Source: Flectonema sp. DT1601
Taxonomy: Eukaryota; Euglenozoa; Diplonemea; Diplonemida; Diplonemidae
Direction: 5' to 3'
DNA length: 64,000 nt
Assembly: GCA_964019425.1 (NCBI GenBank)
Contig: OZ025819.1
Coordinates: 823,840 to 887,839, forward strand
Position 1 is the stretch's first letter. Each line of letters opens with the position of its first letter. A program made the translations under genes and the position numbers. The notes under the pieces are model-generated. The model did not search any database, was not told where the DNA came from, and worked only from the letters and a program-made list of their open reading frames with translations. Of the stretch, positions 31,281 through 42,300 are shown piece by piece.

Positions 31281-31380
31281 CCCCTAGCTTGTTTTCATGG
31301 CAGGGGCTGTGGCAGAGTTAGTTACCTGTCTTATTTATGTCATCGTTTCAGGTTTCGCTGTTGAGCGAATCTGAATCTGC
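31281..31380 (+). ncRNA. Two-hairpin module, version a
   Basis: Stem 1: CCCCT pairs with AGGGG (31302-31306) across the conserved loop TAGCTTGTTTTCATGGC. After a 35-nt linker comes ATCGTT. Stem 2: TTCAG (31347-31351) pairs with CTGAA (31371-31375), enclosing TCGCT-GTTG-AGCGA, a perfect 5-bp tetraloop hairpin. Strand is assigned from the neighbouring genes only. Confidence 0.5.
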
Positions 31381-31484
31381 ATTAAAACCTATTAGTCTTT
31401 GGGAAACAATCGTTTGATTGCCTTATTTGGGTTTTCTATCTTCCCTTTTGATCTGTAGCTTTGTTTCCCAGAAGGTTTCCAGCT

Positions 31485-31557
31485 CCCCTAGCTTGTTTTC
31501 ATGGCAGGGGAGATTATGTCATCGTTTCAGGTCTCGCTGTTTGGAGAATCTGAATCA
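31485..31557 (+). ncRNA. Two-hairpin module, version b (repeated at 32018 and 32551)
   Basis: Same stem 1 and loop as version a, but a linker of only about 11 nt before ATCGTT. Stem 2 keeps TTCAG/CTGAA (31526-31530 with 31550-31554), while the inner helix has changed to TCTC/GAGA. Copies at +533 and +1066 are essentially identical. Confidence 0.5.
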
Positions 31558-31716
31558 AGTTGAGACACCCCCAAATGTGTGTGGTGTCGGTATCTTTTAA
31601 TTAATTTATTATCGAACCGTAAGGCTGGTAACAATCGTTGGCTTTACTTCATTAAAGTTTGCCATCATCCCTTCAGCTACGGTATTGACTTAGTTCATAA
31701 ATACCCTACTCCTCCC

Positions 31717-31790
31717 CCCCTAGCTTGTTTTGATGGCAGGGGTTGATTGTTATCGTTTCAGGTTTTGTTAGAATATGAAATCTGAATCTG
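31717..31790 (+). ncRNA. Two-hairpin module, version c (repeated at 32250 and 32783)
   Basis: Stem 1 is as in the others, with G instead of C in the loop (GTTTTGATGG). Stem 2 is TTCAGGTTT (31757-31765) with AAATCTGAA (31778-31786): nine pairs including one G-U, again preceded by ATCGTT. The inner sequence differs from versions a and b yet still pairs. Confidence 0.5.
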
Positions 31791-33013
31791 CCAAAGAGGT
31801 TTTCTTTATGCGAAGTGGTAGTTACTGCTTCGCTTGCTTATTATTATTATCGTTCTTCCCATCAGCTGTGTGGTTGCCGTTGTCGATCGTATTTTGTTTG
31901 TCATCGTTTCAGGTCTCGCTGTTGAGCGAATCTGAATCTGCACTAAAACCTATGTCTTTGGGAAACAATCGTTTGATTGCCTTATTTGGAACTTTGTTTC
32001 CCAGAAGGTTTCCAGCTCCCCTAGCTTGTTTTCATGGCAGGGGAGATTATGTCATCGTTTCAGGTCTCGCTGTTTGGAGAATCTGAATCAAGTTGAGACA
32101 CCCCCGAATGTGTGTGGTGTCGGTATCTTTTAATTAATTTATTATCGAACCGTAAGGCTGGTAACAATCGTTGGCTTTACTTCATTAAAGTTTGCCATCA
32201 TCCCTTCAGCTACGGTATTGACTTAGTTCATAAATACCCTACTCCTCCCCCCCTAGCTTGTTTTGATGGCAGGGGTTGATTGTTATCGTTTCAGGTTTTG
32301 TTAGAATATGAAATCTGAATCTGCCAAAGAGGTTTTCTTTATGCGAAGTGGTAGTTACTGCTTCGCTTGCTTATTATTATTATCGTTCTTCCCATCAGCT
32401 GTGTGGTTGCCGTTGTCGATCGTATTTTGTTTGTCATCGTTTCAGGTCTCGCTGTTGAGCGAATCTGAATCTGCACTAAAACCTATGTCTTTGGGAAACA
32501 ATCGTTTGATTGCCTTATTTGGAACTTTGTTTCCCAGAAGGTTTCCAGCTCCCCTAGCTTGTTTTCATGGCAGGGGAGATTATGTCATCGTTTCAGGTCT
32601 CGCTGTTTGGAGAATCTGAATCAAGTTGAGACACCCCCAAATGTGTGTGGTGTCGGTATCTTTTAATTAATTTATTATCGAACCGTAAGGCTGGTAACAA
32701 TCGTTGGCTTTACTTCATTAAAGTTTGACATCATCCCTTCAGCTACGGTATTGACTTAGTTCATAAATACCCTACTCCTCCCCCCCTAGCTTGTTTTGAT
32801 GGCAGGGGTTGATTGTTATCGTTTCAGGTTTTGTTAGAATATGAAATCTGAATCTGCCAAAGAGGTTTTCTTTATGCGAAGTGGTAGTTACTGCTTCGCT
32901 TGCTTATTATTATTATCGTTCTTCCCATCAGCTGTGTGGTTGCCATTCGATGAGGCTAAATCAACTCAATCAGTCGGGTTTGCTATTTCGGAAACTTCCT
33001 TTTTATCACATCC

Positions 33014-33080
33014 TCCTAGCTTGTTTTCATGGCAGGAATGTTCATCGTTTTTGATTCTCAATTGCTTGAATCAGAATCTG
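33014..33080 (+). ncRNA. Two-hairpin module, version h (divergent)
   Basis: Most diverged copy. Stem 1 is TCCT/AGGA (33014-33017 with 33034-33037) in place of CCCCT/AGGGG, around an unchanged loop TAGCTTGTTTTCATGGC. ATCGTT follows at about 33044. Stem 2 is TTTTGATTC (33049-33057) with GAATCAGAA (33068-33076), nine pairs with one G-U. Both stems changed on both sides, the strongest hint of selection on RNA structure here. Confidence 0.5.
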
Positions 33081-34352
33081 GTGGTTTCCTCGAACAGTTT
33101 TCCAGAGATTGACTTCATGGCCTTTATATCTGTTCCAGTTTTTTTTTTTTTTTTTTTGTTGTTATCGTTGGCTTAACTCAGCCATCAAAAGAGTATGCCT
33201 GTTATATAATGCATTTATGAGTAATAATTATTATTTACGAATTGTCGGTTTTTTTTTGTCTTATTTCAATTTTCTGAATTAGGATTATATAAAAAAGGTT
33301 AGGTTTTTCGGTTTTTATTAAAAAAAAAAAAAAAAAAAAACTTATATAAAGTCTTACAAGGTTGTGTCCTTAGTAAGTTTTTACTTTTTTTTTTTTTTTT
33401 TTTTAAAAATCGGCCTAATTAATGTTGGGCCAAAAATTAATTTTTTTTCTTTTTTTTTCCCCCCTTTTCACATTATCGTTAGTAAGCTGGAATTTGCTTT
33501 GCTATCAATCTCCTTTTTTTTTTTTTTTGTTTGTTGTGCGTATAACAGTTCGTTGTTTCTCTCTCTCTCTAGTTGTTTTTATTTTTTATTTTTTATTTTT
33601 GTCAAAACTGTATCATGAATTTCTAATTTAGTTAATTTATGATACAAAACAAATACTTATATAACTCTATTTCTCCATTTTTTTTTTTTTTTTTTTTTTT
33701 TTTTGTAGCATATTCCTTCATTGTTAGGTGGGCATTCACTGTAGTGTTGTCCCGTCTTGATGCACGTCGATTTCTTTTTTTTTTTTTTTTTTCCCTTTTT
33801 CGAGAAAAAAAAAAAAAAAAAAAAAAAAAAAACATATAAAAAAAGCTACACATATATCGTTGACTCTTTTTTTGTTTTTAGTTGTGCTGAGTCATCCTTT
33901 TTTTTCTTTTTTTTGTGCTTTTACAAGACTGAGGGGTTTTACCCTAGAACTAAGAGCTGATCACCGTGCTCGCGACACATTCTTAAAATTAAAATCCAAA
34001 CCCTTGACTTTTTTCCTATTGTTTCTTTATCGAAATGCGTAGTTCCAGTTTAAAAGTATATATTCTCGATTTTGGCTGTATTTCAGACACGGCAGATGTG
34101 GTGTTTGAATAAAGTCATGTTGTGTTACTGATTACCTTTTTTTTTATAGAAAAAAAAAAAAAAAAAATTATTTATCGTTAACCACTATCTGTGGTTATCA
34201 ATTTTAAAACAAAATAATAATAAAAAAAAACTTCTACTTTCGAAAATCTCACTGTTGTGAGTTTTGTTTTGTACTGACAATGTCAGCTCACGCGGACAGT
34301 GGGTTTAGGTAGTCATTTGTTCCAGGTTATTCTACGTCTCTTATCGTCTGTG

Positions 34353-34440
34353 AGAGTCTCACGGTTAGCTGATAGCTATATAACTGTTACCCTGTTGAGC
34401 TTTTCCTGACTTTTGGCTCCTAGGCTTCGTGAATAAATAA
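34353..34440 (+). ncRNA. Dispersed ~88-nt element, copy 1
   Basis: About 90% identical over ~88 nt to 39059-39147. Landmarks are AGTCTCACGG, GCTGATAGC, CTGTTACCCTGTTGAGC, CTTTTGGCTCC, CCTAGGCTTCGT and a closing AATAAATAAA. It could be an RNA gene, a shared 3'-end processing element or a short interspersed repeat. Copy 1 lies in the gene-free region. Confidence 0.5.
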
Positions 34441-37400
34441 ACAAACAAATACCTTGAAGGATTTAAAAATTAAAAAAAAAATGTTTATTTTTTTTTTGCA
34501 CCTATCTATTTATACTAAAACTATTATCGTTGGTCTTCGCATTCCGAGGCTATCCATCACTTACCAAATTTCACACCCCCAAGCCATCTTGTCTTGTCAA
34601 AAAAAAAAAAAAAACGTGTGGCAATAACCAGAGTTTTTGTTACTACATTTATTCTCAAAAAAATAAAAATAATAATAATAATAATAATTACTATTTTGGA
34701 AGAAAAAAAAAAAAAAAAAAAAAAAATGATACGGGATTCGTCGTGAGTTATTATTATGTAGTGCTCCCTGTCGTTGTCGGCTTTTTTGAAATTGGTTATC
34801 TGTTAATGCTAACACCTTCAGGATAGTATTTTCTTCCAGGGCCTAAGACTGACATACCTTTTAATGAAGGTATAGGAGGAGGCCTGCTTCATCCACTCAC
34901 AGATCAGAGAGAATTTTTCATTTTTTGTGCAATACTGTTTTCGTGAGAGAGGAGAAGGGAAAAAAAAAAAAAAGAAAAAAAAAAAAAAAAACGTATTTTC
35001 AACGGAGGAGATTTTTCTTAAAAACTAAAAAATTCTAGTGGTTTCGTTCCTTATTTGTTATTCTTTGAGCCTTACACCACTGAAGTAATTCTTCTTTTTA
35101 TGTTCTGTATCGTTGGAGTGCCGCATCCCACGGATCTGAGCCCAAGCGTCCTACAGCTTGCCATCTAAATTTATTGAAGAACACATCCAGTCACACGTGT
35201 TCTTCTGTTACTGTTCTTTCCTTCGTTCATAAATTATTTTTATCGATACCTTTCTGTATTTTATATTATTATTATTTATTTTATTTTATAGTTGTTTCAA
35301 ACGGGGATATGTAATCATATTTTTCTTTTGCTGTAACAGACTTGGGCAGTACAAAAGAAAGAAAGAAAGAAAAAAAAAAGCTAGGAAGACGGAAAAATTC
35401 AAATCAGGCAGGGGAAAAAAAAAAAAAAAAAAAAGCTAATAACGTGATACCTCTCGTTGGCTTTTCCTGGAGTGTGACGTTCTCGACTTGTATGTCGTGA
35501 GATCAGGATTCCTCAGTCGCGTGAGCCTTCTCGTTAAAATATCCCAGCGGTCAAAAGACCGATGGTGAATCCTTAGTAATATCAAATACATCAAAAAGCT
35601 TTTTTTTTTTTTTTTTTTCCCCATTCAACTTTTTTTCACTACCAGCCATTTTTTGATATTTTCGTTTATCTGTGGGTTTTTTTTTTTTTTTTTTTGTGTT
35701 TATATTTTCCCTTTTTTTTTTAAAAAAAAAACAAAAAAAAGTAGATCAAAAAAGAAAAACTGTTGTTGTAAGTAAGGCAGTAACACACACGGTCTGCGGT
35801 GAACGAATAGCCCCTTTGTGGGAATTAATTTATTCTTTTGAGTATTATCTCACTGTGCGTGTTAAGTAGAGGTCGTGTAATGAGCGACTACTGTCTAGGC
35901 TTGTCAGGCTGATCTGCGACCCGACCGAAAAAAAAAAAAAAAAAAAAAAAAAAAACGTAGTGCGGCATCCGCCAACATTCTAAAAGACCTGTTTTATAAC
36001 ACCCTTCCCCTTTTCACCTTCTAGGTAAAGCATTCTGTGCTTTGTCAGTTCCTCCCTTGGAAAATTGCACAAGATCACTCTCACAGGACGGGATCTTTGC
36101 TGTGCTGTCCCGTAGGCAAACTGATTCTCTCCGACAGTTGCTTTACGGGTCTTGTTGTGTACTGTACACCTCTCACTTCTTGCTTAATAAAAGACCGGCA
36201 CGCAGTTGGTTCTTTTCCGGGAGGAGCCTTGCGCTTCGTCGCAATTCCCGTCCCTTGTGCTTGGTTTCATTCCTTTCCCCTTATTTTCTTTTATGAAGTT
36301 ACATGATTGTATCCCCACGAGAGCTCGCAGTTCGGACATGTGATTGAACGAATCAGCTTGAGGCTATGCCATTGATGATCACTAGTCCCTGACATCACAG
36401 CGTTGCTTCAAATTTACGTTTTATGGTAGACGCTTCAAGCAATTGCGAGTCCATGGATTGCTTGATATTATCTTCCACAGTGTAGTTCAATTATTTGTTA
36501 CGAGTGTTTTAAACGTTGTTGTTTGTACCGATCAAAATATAATTTAAAAATCCTGTTATAGTTTGGGCTAACAACTCAAGCATGACAGATATCGTGATTG
36601 GTGTAAAGAAGAAGAATACGTTTTGATAGAAAGCTCCCTTCCAGAGGGAATCGATTATGTTGAGAAAGAAAAAAAAAATGTTCATATTCTGAGTGTGTCT
36701 AGAATAGCTCAGCACACTGTTGAAAGATCAACCCTCCTTCATTTAACTTAAGCGTAGCGTGAAGAATGTGTGCTGTTGTCGTGTTGTTTGTGCCGTTCGA
36801 TTCTATCCAGAAAGCCACCTGTACCTGTTAATTATTCCTTCTTCATTATTAAAGAAAAACTTACAAAGCTGTGAGTGTCAACAGCTATACTGTTGTCAAC
36901 TTACTCAAGGGAAATGATCAAAAAAAAGATAAGACGGGTGAAAACAGTGGTACTCACCTTAGTCTTATTCAACCCTATTGACTAATGAAGAAGCCACAAA
37001 GACAGGAACAGGAAAATAAACTTCTCACGGATGTTATTTATGTCCGTTCTCTACCAGATTCTCCTTTAAGTTTTTCCTCCGTGATAAGACACGAATTGTT
37101 TCATAAATGCGAGACAAGATTACTAAAACAGGTAATCAATAGAGTATTTCCGTGAGTGGTACTCAGGAGGGAGACGTTGAGTAACATGAAGTACCTTTTT
37201 ATGTGATTTACTGAGAACGAACCCCAATCTTTTTTCCCCCCCCAAAAAAAAAAAAAAAAAAAAACTCTCTTTACTTCCTCTCTAGAAACAAAATAATACG
37301 AAAATCTTTTTTTTTTTTTTCCCCACTTATTTTCACACCCCTTCTTCCAAACTTATGTTTTTCTTTCTGCAGTTCAATTGTTTGGTTGTTAGACTTTGGT

Positions 37401-37696
37401 AAAAAATCGAAAAAGAATTATTATTTTTTTTTTTAAATTTTCACTACAGGTAGCACGAATATTGATGGTCACAACGTCCCTTCACGCCTGAGGGAGTCTT
37501 TACGGTTGTGTGGTATCGAATGACTGATACCCCGTAAGCTTACCATGATGTACAAGTGTTGGGATTTTCTAAATAAATAAATTAAAAAAATCTCACCAAG
37601 AGTCTGGTGAAGGTCAACATGGTATACCTCGACGTCAATTCACCTTATCTACTAATTCATTTCAGTTGTGAAATAATTTAAAAAAAAAAAAAAAAA

Positions 37697-38836
37697 ATGG
37701 ATGGGACACTTAGTGATGATTTATTGAAGCTTTGTTTAAAAGAAGAAAATTCAATTCTAAAAGTCATCCAAGACGAAGAAGAAATCGCTGATGAATTAGC
37801 ATCTTGTAGAAGTTTAATGAAATCATGTTGTACGACGAAGGGTTATATTGGAGATGAATTGATGAATAGAAGAAAAGACACATCGGGGTTACTTCTTATG
37901 AAAGCAGAACTACAATATGAGAATGACTGTCTTCGTGTTAAAGAAAATGAGTCGAGGAGAATAATTCAACGGCTCTTAGAAACAACATCACAGCTAGCCT
38001 CTGATATTACGTACGTTGATGCCAACGGATCAACGAGAATCGTAACGATCGCTAAAGATGTCGTACCTTCAAAACAAACTCAGCTTTTAAATCACACAGA
38101 ACAATCTTATATGCTTCAACTTAGTCAAGCAAAAGAAAAATATATCTACTCTCTCAGCACGTTACTTGAGGATGAGAGACGTAGATATGAATCTGAAATT
38201 GGATCAAGAACACTACACACATCATCGATACGACTCGGGTTAAAAGAATTGGTAACCACACTTGATAAGGAACTCGCCATTGATAGAAAGCGGATTGAAT
38301 TAGCTGGTCACATAATGAACAGTGAAGCGTTAGAGAGAGACAACGACATTTCTCGGGTTGATAAATTAATAAAAGAACTAGAAGTTACTCACAGAGGAAC
38401 AGTAAGAACTCTACACGAAGAACAATCGATACGCCACTCTTCACTTGATGCAGTTAAAGCAAGAACAACTGAAGTAAGAGACTCCCGACTAGATGATGCT
38501 CGTACTGTTGTTATTTCTCGTTCAAGGAGTATTCGTTCAAGAGAACAAGAGGCTGATGCTGCTCACCAGTCTCGCCAACAACAAATTCAAGCACTCCGTT
38601 CACAGATTTCCGGTATTATTAAAAAACAACAATCCCTGACCCAGTCTCGAACTGAACTCTTCAAACCAGAAACTGAAATCCAAGGTATTAAATCGACTCT
38701 GGAAGACGCAGAACTTCGACTGTGGGATTGCAATCACACACTGGTGGCAGGTCGCAAAGCGAAAGTTGTACGCAGGCTTCAATCAGTACAGAGAAGAAAT
38801 AAAAAACCAACGAAGGAAGTAAAAATGAAATTCTAA
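37697..38836 (+). CDS. Coiled-coil protein of unknown function
   Basis: 379 residues, intronless, starting MDGTLSDDLLKLCLKEEN directly after a long A run (37679-37697). Almost the whole length is helical and charged, with heptad-like stretches at about 10-50, 65-100, 140-250 and 255-345, broken near 105-130 by a loop (DANGSTRIVTIAKD). The C-terminus is very basic (KVVRRLQSVQRRNKKPTKEVKMKF). No signal peptide, membrane segment or catalytic motif. Cytoskeletal or ciliary scaffold proteins have this look, but the family is not recognised. An acceptor-like TTTCAG lies at 37663-37668. Confidence 0.75.
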   Translation: MDGTLSDDLLKLCLKEENSILKVIQDEEEIADELASCRSLMKSCCTTKGYIGDELMNRRKDTSGLLLMKAELQYENDCLRVKENESRRIIQRLLETTSQLASDITYVDANGSTRIVTIAKDVVPSKQTQLLNHTEQSYMLQLSQAKEKYIYSLSTLLEDERRRYESEIGSRTLHTSSIRLGLKELVTTLDKELAIDRKRIELAGHIMNSEALERDNDISRVDKLIKELEVTHRGTVRTLHEEQSIRHSSLDAVKARTTEVRDSRLDDARTVVISRSRSIRSREQEADAAHQSRQQQIQALRSQISGIIKKQQSLTQSRTELFKPETEIQGIKSTLEDAELRLWDCNHTLVAGRKAKVVRRLQSVQRRNKKPTKEVKMKF

Positions 38837-39336
38837 CGATCTGAACGCCACCCTGCCTTTCTTAATTAAGGGTGCTAGTCGCTAACTTTTGTTAGCTCGC
38901 GTTGTAAAGTAATCTTACAAAATAGATGATAGAACCCCCCCTACTCCCCCCCTCTTAGATTAAACAAACTGTTTAGATACCAGCAGCTTATTGTTATTAT
39001 TATTTAGGCTTTAATAAGTTTATGATTATTTTATTAAGAACAGTTAACACAAATGATAAGAGTCTCACGGTTGCTGGTAGCGATAATACCTGTTACCCTG
39101 TTGAGCTTTTCCTGGCTTTTGGCTTCCTAGGCTTCGTAAATAAATAAATAAAAAGACGCATCCTATTGCACCTGTCAGTTTGAAGCCTTCAAAGCCTTAA
39201 TTTATTCCTTCTCGGGTTAAGAACCACCAAGAGAATCGATCCGTTGTTATTCCATTGCTTTATTATAACTTAGAGTTATCATTTATAGTATTATTCACAA
39301 TATTTTCAACTCCACCACTAGGAACTGGAAAGAGAG
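38837..39336 (+). other. Intergenic region with short hairpins and the dispersed element
   Basis: No gene seen. Between 38848 and 38970 four short perfect stems follow each other (CACCCT/AGGGTG, GCTAAC/GTTAGC, TTGTAA/TTACAA, TAAACA/TGTTTA). Individually these could be chance. An acceptor-like CCACTAG lies 15 nt before the USP7-like ATG. Confidence 0.45.
39059..39147 (+). ncRNA. Dispersed ~88-nt element, copy 2
   Basis: Second copy of the element at 34353, about 220 nt after the coiled-coil gene stop. Conserved blocks include AGTCTCACGGTT, CTGTTACCCTGTTGAGC, CTTTTGGCTTCC, CCTAGGCTTCGT and AATAAATAAATA. Differences cluster in the left third, where GCTGGTAGC replaces GCTGATAGC with the GCT/AGC arms kept. 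Confidence 0.5.
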
Positions 39337-42300
39337 ATGGTGACCGCAGCAGCTGTCGACAGGGCTGCGAGTCACATGGAAGACTCGATGGAAATTCAAA
39401 CATTCGATCCCCTTGATGCCGCAGAGTCAGCGAAGATGTTAATACTTTGGGAACCCTTCGAACAATACTTAGAAGAGATTGGTGCCAGGGGAGCTCACGC
39501 TTTAAAAGCTCCAAAAATAAGAAGTTCATCCATCGGAGGATTCAAAGTAGTATTGACAGTCACATATGTTGAATCAGCTTTTTGGTTGTCAATTCACCTC
39601 GAGAGTGCGAAACCTGTTGGAGGTCAGACTCTGGCGTATTTTAAATTTGATATCGCAAGTTCAATTCCGTCTTCAAACGCTCATTTCAAAGGGAAATACA
39701 CTTTCAGTCCAGGGTCTCCTACGGTAGCTTGTAATACATTTCTAAGAGTCGAACATGTTCCTGTTCATCAAGAGACAGGTGATTTTGAACTACGAGTCAG
39801 CGTCAGAAACACGACGTTATCAGTCCGTAGAAAGTCATCGTTGGCACAGTCGTCACCTTATTTAGGAATTGAGAATCATGGAGCGACTTGTTACCTCAAT
39901 TCTCTGCTTCAGACTCTGTTTCATGTTCGTGAATTTCGTAGAATTGCTTTTCATTTTGTTAACAAGATTACCATCGAAGACACTGAAGAAGAAATTACTG
40001 CAAAAGCAACGAAATCAGTCGCCATTCAACTTGCAAAAGTATTTGTTGATCTCCAAAACGAATCATCTCAACCTGTTAATACAACACATCTGACTGAAGC
40101 ATTCGGTTGGTCGAAAGTTAGTCTCTTTGAACAACACGATGTTCAAGAACTCGCGAGGTTATTGATCGATAATTTAGACACAAAGATTCAGAAGTTTGAT
40201 TGCAAACAGGAAGGATCGTCTCATCAAAATGGAAAAACAAAGAAATCAGTTTTACAAAAACTACTAATGGGAACAATGCGTAAATGCGTTGATTGCATTA
40301 GTGGGGTTCGTGCTAGTTCAAAAGAAGAACCATTTTACGACTTACAACTTCGAGTTAGAGGATTTTCCAAACTTCAAGACAGTCTGTTGGCAGAACTACA
40401 ACCAGAAAAACTAACTGGTGATAACAAATACAGATATACTAATGAAGAAACAGGTGAAGAGACTCTCGAAGACGCTACGTTGTACTCGTCATTTGTAGAG
40501 CTTCCTCCTGTTCTGATGATGCACCTACGACGATTTGAATATTGCAGAGAAAAAAAAGATTATATAAAAGTAAATGACAGGTTTGAGTACCCCACAATGC
40601 TTGATGTAGCTCCTCTGATGGCTAAGCCTGAAGACAAAGATCAACAGTGTGATGAGAAAATAATGTATCGCCTTCATTCAGTACTTGTTCATGGTGGGTA
40701 TGCTTCAGGTGGACACTACAGTGTTTACACTAATCCTGGTGAAGGATCTCAGTGGTATAAATTTAACGACGCTCGAGTTTTTGCAAGTCACGAAGCAGAA
40801 GCAACAACTGACAATTTCGGAGGTGGTCACCACCCTTCCAGATTTTGGGTAAATTACACTCACAGTACAACCAATGCCTACATGTTAGTTTATATAAAAG
40901 AGAGCCAATGGGCTGATCTTTGTATGGGTGCATCTCCTCCTCCGAAATGTCTAACAAAGTATATTCCGACAAAAGATTGTTATCATTTGTGTATATACAC
41001 AGATGAACATGTGAGGGATCATGTCAGTAGTGAAGAAGGACAGATCGACTTATTACCAGACCCCGATAAAGGCTACAAGCTTGAAATAAGCAGTAGTATA
41101 ACCTGGTTAGAATTAGCAAGGAAGATAGTTACTCTGATTGACGCAGATTGCGATGCATCTTCACTTCGATTTTGGACTACAACTCACTGGCATCGTCATA
41201 CTCGACGTGGGTTTGGTAAACCAGACTTATGCATATCCGATTTCGGTATTTTCATAAATCAAAAATTTCATAGAATAACACCAAAAGGAAGACTACCGAG
41301 ACTTCCTTTATCAAGCGCTGCTTCACCGATTCCGTTTTATATTTCACTTCATAAGAGGGCGGCTGTGACTGACAGGATAATCTACGTTAAAAGATACCAT
41401 CCTCACGACAGATCAAAAACAGGACACTTATCATACATGGGAACTACCTCGTGTAATAACAGAGGTTCAATTAAAGAATTATTAAACCAAATTCGAAGAG
41501 ACTTTTCACCTGGACACAACGGTAGTGAAATAAGAGCTTGGGCAGAGCGTGGAGCAGCTCAAAATGAACCGAACACTCCACCTGATATCGCCGAACTATT
41601 AGATTTGAAGGCACGTTGTGATGCTAAAGACGGAACCATTGTAATTATTCAAGATGTACTTCCTGGTAAGAATAAATCTCATTATTGTGAAATTGGTTCA
41701 AAAGAACAACCATCTGAACAAGACATTCACGATGCTGAACAGGTCCTTGGAACTCTCGGGTTGGACGCATCAAACGTTGCATCAAATTTACATGCTGTTG
41801 AAGACAGCAGTCAATCCATCAATGAAGCTTGTTGTGTACTTCTCCATCCTAAAGTTCAGGAGAGGTTTAGTATGCTTGATGATTCTTGTCCTTTAGAAAA
41901 TCACTTTTATGGATTTTTAAATAAAATTGTAGTTGCATTCGTCAGAGCTTCTCAAATGCAATCACAACAAACATCATCTGTTATGTTAGAAGCAGAGAGC
42001 ACTCTGACTCATGCTGAAGTTGTACGAAAACTTGCACCGCAATTGAAATGGTGGCCAAGTAGGATTCGTCTTTGGACTGCTAAAGACGGAAAGAAATCAA
42101 TTCAATGGAAAGCAGATCAATCTCGAACTCTTGGACAAGTAATTAAAGTATTAAAGGGTTCCAGGTATAGCTCTGCCGCTGTGGGTGAAGAGCAGCCTAT
42201 TTCAACTCTTTTATATGAATTGTTAGACGCTGATGATATAACTCAAACGGGTGATGTCGAACTAACAGTGAAGGTATTCAATAAGACTGGAACACTTCTC

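Larger units (their letters stand above)
31281..33076 (+). repeat. 533-bp tandem array of hairpin modules
   Basis: A divergent leading part (31281-31457) is followed by units at 31458-31990 and 31991-32523 and a third that diverges after about 32943. Units differ by only a few bases. Within each unit sit two copies of a two-hairpin module, with CCCCT stems at 31485, 31717, 32018, 32250, 32551 and 32783; outlying versions lie at 31281 and 33014. Other stems recur, for example TGGGAAACA/TGTTTCCCA (31959-31967 with 31995-32003), whose loop carries a ~25-nt insertion in the leading copy while the stem is kept. A 103-codon open frame repeats with the array but looks incidental. Confidence 0.85.
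28666..37696 (+). other. Nine-kilobase region without a supported protein gene
   Basis: Open frames here are short and made mostly of translated A and T runs (poly-Lys, poly-Phe). The region is crowded with homopolymer tracts of 10-30 A or T, separated by 50-150-nt islands of mixed sequence. Those islands contain hairpins, an over-represented ATCGTT motif, a 533-bp tandem array and one copy of a dispersed ~88-nt element. Short hairpins are also seen at 34184-34202 (TAACCAC/GTGGTTA) and 37511-37546 (two stacked stems). The pattern suggests a cluster of non-coding RNAs or very long processed 3'/5' regions rather than protein genes. Confidence 0.6.

Noticed and set aside
31775-32619. Two identical 103-codon open frames in the 533-bp array, with a hydrophobic stretch
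   Set aside because: They overlap the hairpin modules, repeat only because the DNA repeats, are broken in the third unit and have no recognisable domain.
36374-36396. TGATGA followed by CTGA, resembling C/D snoRNA boxes
   Set aside because: The boxes are too close together and no closing stem is visible.
36976-37010. 16-base match between the 36.99-kb region and the lectin spacer end (AGCCACAAAGACAGGA)
   Set aside because: A single match of this length is about what chance gives within 64 kb.
28700-37690. Poly-Phe and poly-Lys open frames in the gene-free region
   Set aside because: They are translations of T and A runs with no protein-like composition.
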